From Theristus sp. LFF4_11 (Eukaryota > Nematoda > Chromadorea > Monhysterida > Xyalidae): DNA of 64,000 nucleotides. Location of the stretch: contig JASANC010000900.1 in assembly GCA_030248135.1 (NCBI GenBank), positions 62,001-126,000 of the forward strand, read 5' to 3'. The notes under the pieces were generated by a model. The model made no database searches. It was not told the DNA's origin and saw only the letters and a program-made list of their open reading frames with translations. The position numbers were made by a program, and so were the translations under genes. Each line of letters begins with the position of its first letter. Position 1 is the stretch's first letter. Shown here in pieces: positions 55,977 through 64,000 of this stretch.

Positions 55977-56215
55977 CAGTGGCGGCCAGAAGTGTTCGAA
56001 CGCTGCGCGCATGAGTGCTGTGTATTGCGCGCGTGTTGCATCACGCCGTAGAAACGCTATTATAAGAATTTAAGGGCAACGCTGAGTTCAACGGACACTT
56101 TTCATTCCAACGTTGCCTATAAATTATTATAATAGCGGTTGTACGGCTGATGCAACACACGCGCATATACACAGCACTCATGCGCGCAGCGTTCCAACAC
56201 TTTTGGCCGCCACTG
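55977..56215. mobile_element. Tc1-like palindromic MITE
   Basis: Flanked by TA within TATATATA. Ends CAGTGGCGGCCAGAAGTGTT and AACACTTTTGGCCGCCACTG begin almost perfect inverted arms of about 75 bp. The CAGTG..GGCCAAAAGT ends are typical of Tc1/mariner elements. No transposase. Confidence 0.85.
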
Positions 56216-58622
56216 TATATATATTCGATACTACGGGGGGAGGGTGCAGCCAGCACATCATCATATCTCGTCATCGTCCACGAGCGATATGTGAGCGTAG
56301 CATACGACGCACGTTCAATGGGCTACACTGAACACTGCGTGTACACAGCATGGACGGCCATGCGTGGAACTTGGAACTCATCTGCATATACGCGCGCACA
56401 CGCAAAATAACAAGCAAGCAGCACACGTGGTGTGGTGTGCCTGAGCAGCAAAGAAAGCAAGCAAGCAAGCAAGCGGCTAGGGCTAGACGAGCATAGCCGG
56501 TCGCGTCCGTGTGTTTTCTTCGCTCGCCATTGCTTGTTAATGCAGTTTGTGCATGGGTATATATGTGCGTTGCATGTTTTGCCTCTCAGCACTGTACGAA
56601 CGTGTATTACAATGCGCAGAAACACACAGAGAGTGATGACTGAGAGAATTTGTTGCGGTTGCCGAGTCAACAGAGTGACCCGCAACAAAAAGTTGCCCCT
56701 CATTCGGTTGTCGTACGCAGCGACACCGGAAATGCCGCAGAAACAACCACACGCACGTGCGCACAGAGCGAAAGTGTGCCCGAAGAAATACGGGCACTTC
56801 TGATTCACGTATTCTCACGACTCAAGGTGAGACCAGTCGCAAACTAGGGGTTGTGTGTTTTTTCTCTATAAAAACACCGCGCATTTCACCAGGCACGAAC
56901 CATTCACGAACTTTGCACCTTGCACGCCAAGGAAAGATGCCATTTTTACTCGGCCACACCGTACATGTGGAACGATCCGTGCTGAGAAAAGCACAGACAC
57001 GCGTTTTTTTCAATACGCGTACGCTCCAGCTAAACTCCATCGGTCTGTTCGCGCTCTCATCACGCCGCAAAAACCGCGCGTAGTTAATTGGAAAAACGAG
57101 CAAAAACGAGGACACCACAAAAAAACGGTCGAAGAGACGCCGCGCGGATTAGCTTTCCAGCTGGATAGCCGATTGGTATTCGCTTTTCGAGAGATGAGCA
57201 AGAAAGAATGAGAGAGAACACAGGGAGAGCGTGTTTTGATCGCAGCGCTCTATTCCACGCGTCCAGTGAATCGAGTCTATCGAGTGAAGCGTAAATGCCG
57301 CGGCGATGTGACACGCCCGAGTCAATATCTGCACTGCACATCTGACCGCCAACGCAAACTCATGCTGAATTAGAACAGCGGCTAAAAATAAAAGTTGATG
57401 TCGCACGTTCAATGTATCGCAATGCTCAGATGTCAACTACTACTACCGCTCTAGATTTTAGTGAAATATACTGTTTGTGTGCCGTGCGAAAATGGATGTG
57501 AGATCAAAAACTGAATTCAGTTAAAGTCGACAGCAGCAAACAACAAACAACAATGCGCTTTCAAGTGTGAAGTTCCACCTCTACAGATTTCCATGATTGT
57601 ATTCCGCTTGCATTGCCAACTAACAACGAGATGAGCAGAAAATGCAAAAAAAATGAAATGGACTCAGTCATGGTAGGTGCTCACCTCACCACAACCAAGC
57701 GACAAAAAAGAACGAAGGCCCGACAGACACGGTGAAATGAGATGCGCGTAAACAACAACACTGCTGAAACTAAATGCGTTTGAAATAGGGAATGAATGAA
57801 CACATCAGCACGGGCTTGTCGCTGGAGCTTATAAAAACGGCTTTTAAAATTTCACTCCCACCAATGTGCAACACCGGTTGTATTCCAACAAAATTCATAA
57901 ACAGCCTCAAAATGACAAAAATCACGCTATTTCTGTTCTGAAGACACGTGCAGTACTGGTATTAAAGTTTTTTTGTGACTTGTAATTCTCACTCAATAAT
58001 AATTGCGGCTTGCTGCATAAAAAAGAATGAAAAGAAAAACAATTACAGTGAGCCGTTCGGTTAAATGTAGAAATTCCAGGGGTGGTGGGGATTTTTTCAC
58101 GGTGTTTCAAAACGGGCAAAATTGAAAGAAAACGTTTTCTAGACACAATCCATAAGTAACCCAGTGAGCCGCGAACGAATGTGCGCGATGGATGAAATAC
58201 AAAATGAAATCAGCTTTTTCCGCTCGAATTACTCGTGTTTTCAACTCAGCTCCACGATGCGCAGAGAAACAGAGAGAGAGGCGAGCGGAAGAAGAGAACG
58301 AGAATGTTATTTTTTTCTGAGCAGTGGCTGTTTTGCGCTAAACATGCACGCGCCAGCGAACGAAAGCAGAACCAACCAACCAACCAACGACGACAAAAAC
58401 CATTTTTGTCGTCGTGTCGCGCCACGCCATAAGCAAACAAGAACAACGGTTTCGTCTCGTTTCGTATTTTTTTTGCTGCGCCGGCGCCGGGAAACGCGCG
58501 CAATTTGCGTCTTCTTGCGTGCGTGTGTCATTGATACGCAAGCACACGACGACGACACAAGACACCAGCAAGCAGTGTGCATGTTGCCGCCGCATTCTCA
58601 TTTTGGCAAGAAAGAATGCGCT

Positions 58623-58670
58623 CGCGCATTCATGGAATGGTGTTTAGTGACGCATTGCTAGCAAACGCGC
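58623..58670 (+). mobile_element. hairpin MITE relic
   Basis: CGCGCATTCATGGAATGGTG and TTTAGTGACGCATTGCTAGC match the left arm of the fold-back family with several changes. Confidence 0.45.
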
Positions 58671-59731
58671 CGGCAAGGCGATCATGGAAAAAAATTGTGC
58701 GCCATACAAAGTGACCCTACACAGTTTTGCCATGGCACAGTAACATTGCTATTGGACGCTATGGCTGCAACAGCATCCGAATGAGCTTTCTCGCGCGTTC
58801 TAAAGATGGTGGAAAAAACATCGCTCACGACATGCAGCTTTGCTACAGTGGTGGCATTCGGCAATGAACAACAACAACACAGCACAGCATGAATGCACCT
58901 GTATGAAAGACCGTTCGGTTTGTTTCTTTGATATCGATATACACCGGGAAAAAAATCTCGCACAAGCGCACGCACGTGTTCGTGCCGTTGCTGCACAGTC
59001 GGATGGGATTGACAGAAACCTGGTTTTATAGAAAAGTTCTATTTCCGTTTAAAACCCTTTATTTTTCAACTTTTCTCAGCATGCAAAGTTTCCAGAACAC
59101 CTGCTAGTTAAAATCACAATCTGTATAGGAGGATGACACACAAGAGCACAAAACAGCACGCAGCTGAATAACAAAAGTTTGATAATTTACAAGACCGGGT
59201 TGACACAGTTCAATTGTACAGTTTTTGAAACGCACGTTTGAAACGAAACATCAACGAAACAGTATTCAACTTACCAAAAGTTCAAAAAACTTAAAGGTAA
59301 AAACCTGTTTTTATTTTTGCAGAAAGCGGAAGTAAAATCGTTTTCTTTCTCAAGCAAATCCCACAGTCGGTCGCAATAACATGGCTTCATCTTCATCCAC
59401 TAATGAACCTGGGGTTGGTATAGAAATTAAAACCGCTTTTATATGAAAAACGGTGTTATTTCCGGGTGTATTAGCGCAAGAAAGAAAAAAAGGTTTTTAC
59501 CTAAAAAATTTTTATTTCGGCAACTGAAAACTATTGGGGGATAGCAAAAGTGCAAAACTGCATTTACAAATTGAAAAGAACTGTGTCAAACTCAAATTAG
59601 ATTTCCGTTGCTAAAAAACACTAATTTCGACTGTATTTGTCATTGGTTATGTGTGCCAAGTTCTGGAACAAGTTTAAAGTTTTTAGTCTTTTTTTAGATC
59701 GGGATTTTTTTAAATTAAAAAAAAAAGAATT

Positions 59732-59960
59732 GTCGCGTTTGTAGCGCAGGTGTAAGGCTTTCGTCTACCGTTCTGCAGGTGGAAAGTTCGAACCCCGCTG
59801 CGGACAAGCCACACAATGGAGAAACCAAAATGACCAAACTAATGGTCTACTCCCTCCAGAGCCGAGGGTAAATTGGGCTCGGGGCAGCATTGCCCGTTTC
59901 CACCGGAGTTTGGTACCTCATGGTTTCCGGAACCGGAGCGCGAACAAATGAATAAAAAAA
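59732..59960 (+). mobile_element. tRNA-derived SINE
   Basis: A box TGTAGCGCAGGTGTAAGGC and B box AAGTTCGAACCCC correctly spaced, followed by a 150-bp body ending in AATAAAAAAAC. It lies in the presumed first intron of the Q/N-rich gene. It is a different family from the SINE at 21386. Confidence 0.7.
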
Positions 59961-60343
59961 CTAATTTTGGTCATCAAAATTGTACTTTCATCTGAAAATG
60001 CGTTTAAGACACTTTCCACAAAAACTATGCTTTTTGCCCAGTTTTTGGCAGAATTTTTGTTGACAATTTCTACTTTCAGGTCAAAGATCAACGAGCAAAG
60101 TCCAGACTCCAGATACCGATAGAAGCTGCTGCAACTGGTTTCATGAGCTCGTTAATGGACTGAAAAGCACTAAATTACCTTGTTTTTACGCTTCAAATTG
60201 GAAGAAACCTGCTTGTCAACTCTTGATTGTTGCCGATTTGTCGTGCGGCGTTGCCCATCAACAACAACGTGAACCGGTGCGTTTTCTATCTGAAGTATTC
60301 AAGAAATTAATATGCAACACAGAAAAATCATTCAGAACGAGAA

Positions 60344-60475
60344 CAGTACCGTGGGCCCAAAAAAATTTTCGAAGGGGGGGGGGGGTATGGTATGGTGCCG
60401 TGGGGGGGGGGGGGTGCCGACCAAAAAGTGAAAGGGGGGGTCCAAACTATGGTAACGTGGGACCCCCCATGGGGT
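60344..60475 (+). mobile_element. G-run-rich MITE fragment
   Basis: It starts CAGTACCGTGGGCCC and matches the left arm of 62551-63083, then breaks off. It is read through in frame by the Q/N-rich gene. Confidence 0.75.
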
Positions 60476-60987
60476 CCATTAAGAGCAACTATATACCGTT
60501 TGTCGAAATGACGTTGATCAACAAATTCGGCCAAGGATTACTCGATCCGCTGTTGTCGAGTAAAACAGAGGATCTCAAGTTCAAAGGATTCGGTTTCAAA
60601 GCGATTGTGGATAAAATTCAGGGAATCGAAGACTGCGAGAACTTTAAAAAGAAGAAGAACAGCCGTGACGGCGAAAAGCGTGACGGCGAAAGACAGGGTG
60701 ACAAGGGTCGTGTGAGTGTGACCCGACAGTTCAGTCGCAAAGACAACCGTGAAACTAATTATCGTTCTGATAACCAACACGAATCTAAATTCTACCGCCA
60801 GAACAAACAGCGTTACAATCAGAGACGCCACGACAAGTATCCGAATCATAATTACAACAACAGTCGATTCGGTCAGCCATATGACTATTGCAACAATCAG
60901 ACATATGCGTATCAACAACAGAACAATCAGCAACAGCAAAACACGCAGTATGGTCGATGTTCCCGCATTCGACACGACACGCGACAG

Positions 60988-61489
60988 CATAGTTGTTCCA
61001 GAGCCGAGGGTTTGGGGGGGGGGGGGGCCGATACAGATAGCTGGAGCAAATTTTCCAGATAGATAGATAGCTGGAAAATTTTGGGGGGGGGGGCGCGGGG
61101 GGGCCATGTGACTTTGGGGGGGCCGGTCAAAATTTTGAAATTTGACAGATAGATAGCTAAAATGCTAAATATTTTAATATTTGAAGCACGCTAAAAAGCT
61201 ATAAAAACAGCAAAATAATGCTAAAAATACACTAAAAATCAAGTATACACGGGTATTTTACCTAAAATAGCGAAATTTTCAATAATTACGAGCAAAAATG
61301 GTCAATTTTGGTCAAAAATTGACTCATTTTATGTCTTCGAAGACAAAAATTTTCAGATAGATAGCTGGCTGAGAAATTTTTTTTGATAGATAATAGCTGA
61401 GCCGAAAAAACCTGTCTGATAGAGATAGATTCGAAAATTTTTTGGGGGGGGGGGCGGGGCCCCCCCCGCCCCCCCCTAGAACAACTATG
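60988..61489. mobile_element. hAT-type MITE inserted in coding sequence
   Basis: A perfect 8-bp target duplication CGCGACAG (60980-60987 and 61490-61497) flanks 502 bp with termini CATAGTTGTTC and GAACAACTATG. The interior has G-runs, C-runs and repeated CAGATAGATAGCTGG. Element plus one duplication is 510 bp, a multiple of three. The host frame is therefore preserved across it, although the element itself contains stops. Confidence 0.92.
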
Positions 61490-61716
61490 CGCGACAGCAA
61501 AATCATCAACAACAAAACTATTCACCAAAATTCGCAAGATTCCGAAATTGGCATCCGCAGTTTAGAATGTCAGACGCAGAAAAGCAGTTGATTGCGAGAG
61601 TCTACCGACGAAACAAACCGGCCAAGTATCCTCGAACAGCGACAAACGACGTCGGCAAAACTGAGGAGGACGACTACGACCACAGCCCGCGCGATGAAGG
61701 AAGCGTCGACGAATAG

Positions 61717-62441
61717 TGATGATGTGCGTGAAGAAACGAAACGGTTGAAACGAAACGATGTGAAAACACAAAGAAAACTTCCAACCAACAAATCAAATCA
61801 ACAAATCCAATCAAAAAACAATCTTTAAATCAAATCAACAAATCTTCCAATCAATCAACAAAACAATCAATCAACAATTCCAATCAAATATGTGATAAAT
61901 CATTTTCAATTGTTGGGGAGAAGTTGGGAATAACGATAATGGTGAACCTACAACGACTCATTGCAAGCAACCCCTGATCAGAAATCAGAAAAATCACTTT
62001 TAAGTATGTATACAAATCCATCCTAACAAGCAAACTCAAATATCTTTCTTTACCTAAGCACACAAAGAGGTTGGGAAGAAAATTTGGTTTGAACTTTCAA
62101 AAAATTATGCCATAAATCGAATTTTCAGAGCAAAGTAAAAGAAAAATTTTTCAAATTTTTTTAAGTTTGAAAAAAAAATCCAAATTTAAAAAAGCGAAAA
62201 AAATATAAAAAAAAATTTTTTTCAAAGCCCCTAACTAGGGTTGTTAAACAAAAATCAATTTTTTTTAAAAAGTGATTAAAACAACAAAAATGCCGATTTT
62301 TTTTAAATTCGAAAAATTTTCCTCTAATATGCTGTGAAAACCTCAATTTTGGCACAACAAAGTTCAACAAAAATTTTCTTTGATATTACCTCGTAAAACC
62401 TTTAGCAGTCGATTTTGGACCGTTTTACCGACTGATTTCAG
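61717..62441. other. AT-rich spacer
   Basis: AATCAATCAAACAA-type repeats at 61790-61880 and long T/A runs. No gene seen. Confidence 0.5.
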
Positions 62442-62533
62442 GCTTCAACAACATCTGCGATGATTTTGAGCGTCCCAAAGGTTGGCTTACCATTTCCGAT
62501 GCAGATAAGGTGACGATTCGCTTCGCAATCTAA
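62442..62533 (+). CDS. exon-like fragment
   Basis: After a good acceptor (GACTGATTTCAG) an open frame reads FNNICDDFERPKGW, LTISDADKVTIRFAI and stops at TAA 62531-62533. Composition looks coding. I cannot connect it to an upstream exon or a family. It abuts the G-rich MITE at 62551. Confidence 0.35.
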
Positions 62534-62550
62534 ATTTGAGCGTCCGAGTT

Positions 62551-63083
62551 CAGTACCGTGGGCCCAAAAACATTTTCGAAGGGGGGTATGGTGCCGTGGG
62601 GGGGGGGGGGTGCCGACCAAAAATTGAGGGGGGTCCAACCAATGGTAACGTGGGACCACCCCCCCCCATGGGAGTCCCATGGGGGGTGCATTTTTTCAAA
62701 ATTTTCTGTGGGGGGTCAACCCACCCCCCCCCCACCCCCCCCCCACCCCCATGATATTTTTTCGCTTAAATTTTGAAGGAAAAACGTTAAATTTTGCTGC
62801 AAAATCTTTGAAATTACAATGAAGATGGTCAAGTTATCATATATTCAGCTTATATTATGGACTTTATAGACAAAAAATCATGATTTTCGAAAAAAAATTT
62901 AGGGTATACGGAAAATTTTGGGGGGGGGGGGGTCTCCGCCACACAAAATTTCATGGGGGTGTGGGGGGGGGGGGTGTCGGCCAAATTTTCGAGGGGGGTC
63001 CGATGGGGGGGTGCCCGGTTTTAGGGGGGGTGGCACGGTGCCCCCCCCCCCCCACCCGACGGTCTCTGGTGCTCTGGGGGGTG
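62551..63083. mobile_element. G-run-rich MITE, copy lacking its right terminus
   Basis: It begins CAGTACCGTGGGCCC. The central AT-rich part (TTTGAAGGAAAAACGTTAAA and on) is nearly identical to 17060-17210. It ends GGTGCTCTGGGGGGTGTA without the terminal inverted repeat found at 17431. Confidence 0.82.
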
Positions 63084-64000
63084 TAGATTGATTGGATTAA
63101 TTGAATCAATAAAGTTGGCCATTGGCTAAGCGGTTAAAAATCGCAATGGGTATTTATATTTACCCTAACTAGCAAATTGACCCGTGCCTACGGCACGGTT
63201 AGCTGATAAATACAACTATTATTTTTGAGTTGGTTTTCCCCTTTTGACCTTGCCCACGACGCGGACTCAAAATCCACAACCTTTTTAATCAGCAACAAAC
63301 AACTGCCATTCCCTATTAAAGTATCAAAATCAATTCTCGCATTTATTAGCTTTTCAATGTCGCTTATTTGTCCTTTCATTCTTTTCTAATCAGTTGCATT
63401 CCACTGTCCTTCCCGTTTAAAGTATCAAAAAAACAATCTCCTCTGATCAGCATCAATTAACAGCCATTCCCGCTTAAAGTTTTAAAATTAATCTTGTTTG
63501 GTTAGCTTTTCAATGTCGTCACATGTTGTTCAATCGCCATTCCTGTTAAAAAAATTATAAAAAAAACAATGTCGTTTGGTTAACAACAATTAACTGATAC
63601 CGGTTTAAGTTTTTGTTCCAGTTTAAAATACAGGTTTAAGAAAAGCAATCTGCTTCAGGCAGCTGTCATTTCTGAATAGGCAACACTGTTCTAAATACCC
63701 ATTGGAAAGCACCCGCTTTTGACTTGGTAATGGTTTTTTACCCGCTTACCCTAACCTAAGCCAGGCCTTTTAGAGTGTAAATGTCAAAAAGGCAACACTT
63801 CTGAACAATTGTTGCGAAACGCCAACTTTCGTTTTGATAAGTTGCTTCTTTTTCCCGCTTACTCTAACCTAAGCTAAGGTTTTTAAAGTTTAAATGACGA
63901 AAAATGCAAAAAATTTCTGAATATTCGCTGCAAAACGGCCACTTTTGTGTGGTATGTTTACTACTCTTACCTTTAACCCTAACCTTAGCCAAGGATTTTT
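63084..64000. repeat. degenerate repeat-rich right end
   Basis: A hairpin CCGTGCCTACGGCACGG lies at about 63183-63199. Several diverged units share CCATTCC(C)GTTTAAAGT and CAAAAACAAT (63300-63560). ACCCTAACCTAAGCC-type motifs recur about every 125-150 bp (63740-63990). No gene is supported; a small minus frame at 63188-63379 is probably chance. Confidence 0.5.

Larger units (their letters stand above)
52859..59322. promoter_or_regulatory. upstream region of calcineurin A
   Basis: This holds the promoter and any non-coding first exons of the calcineurin gene. 54.3-57.3 kb is unusually rich in CpG and in simple repeats: GT runs at about 54898 and 55698, CAAG at 56453, CCAA at 58371. Long apparent open frames there, such as minus 55048-54281, are low-complexity artefacts. 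A TATA-like TTATAAAAACGG lies near 57829 on the plus strand. No gene with splice or family support was found. Confidence 0.4.
59381..61716 (+). pseudogene. Q/N/R-rich gene interrupted by a hAT-type insertion
   Basis: A leader exon starts after a splice acceptor (TTTTTGCAG, 59322) and holds ATG at 59381 (MASSSSTNEPGVG). It splits at 59417|59418 and rejoins at 60080 (TTTCAG|GTCAAAG) in phase 1. The second exon is open from there through 60987, encoding HELVNGL, LIVADLSCGVAHQQQ, LINKFGQGLLDPLL, a Lys/Arg/Asp-rich stretch and an Asn/Gln/Tyr-rich tail. A 502-bp insertion (60988-61489) then brings a stop at 61060. Beyond it the same frame resumes (FARFRNWHPQFRMSDAEKQL) to TAG 61714-61716. The first exon also reads through a G-rich repeat fragment (60344-60475). 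The compositional bias suggests an RNA-binding or gag-like protein, but I do not recognise it. A transposon ORF is possible. Confidence 0.55.

Noticed and set aside
60344..63090. Glycine/proline-rich proteins read from G and C runs
   Set aside because: The frames come from G-rich transposon arms, and homopolymer length would decide the frame.

Overview
The window is nuclear DNA from a nematode. A near-complete, intronless major sperm protein (MSP) gene, a hallmark of nematode sperm, supports this. So do the many spliced genes with short canonical introns and metazoan orthologues (USP4/15-type deubiquitinase, XXYLT1, OSER1, calcineurin A). I cannot name the species. Introns are larger and far more transposon-loaded than in Caenorhabditis. 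All gene models were spliced by hand from GT/AG sites, reading phase and remembered family sequences. Every full model closes in frame.

Layout. 0.6-2.9 kb: an MSP gene (-), a head-to-head MSP copy that lacks its 5' end (+), and a three-exon secreted-protein gene (-). 5.4-16.5 kb (-): a 23-exon ubiquitin-specific protease. 16.5-17.8 kb: a shared divergent promoter interval holding a G-run-rich transposon. 17.8-27.2 kb (+): an OSER1-like gene, an XXYLT1-like xylosyltransferase and an unrecognised coiled-coil gene, about 1-1.5 kb apart and so not an operon. 30.8-52.9 kb (-): calcineurin A catalytic subunit (tax-6/PPP3C orthologue), 15 coding exons per transcript with two alternative versions of one exon. 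53-59 kb: its CpG-rich, simple-repeat-rich upstream region. 59.3-61.7 kb (+): a Q/N/R-rich gene of unknown identity broken by a hAT-type insertion. 62-64 kb: repeats.

The most notable signal is in calcineurin A. Two alternative 98-nt exons with identical splice phases encode diverged versions of the segment between the calmodulin-binding helix and the autoinhibitory domain. Including both, or neither, shifts the frame, so they should be mutually exclusive. The downstream exon's acceptor lies 9 nt from the terminal repeat of a transposon. The same gene carries an inverted copy of part of its own catalytic exon in another intron.

Mobile DNA is the other theme. At least ten short non-autonomous families can be defined by terminal inverted repeats and target-site duplications. 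They include TA-flanked, 8-bp-duplicating (hAT-like), fold-back hairpin, G-run-rich, tRNA-derived SINE and miniature LTR types. One family carries TCACGTGA E-boxes into several introns.
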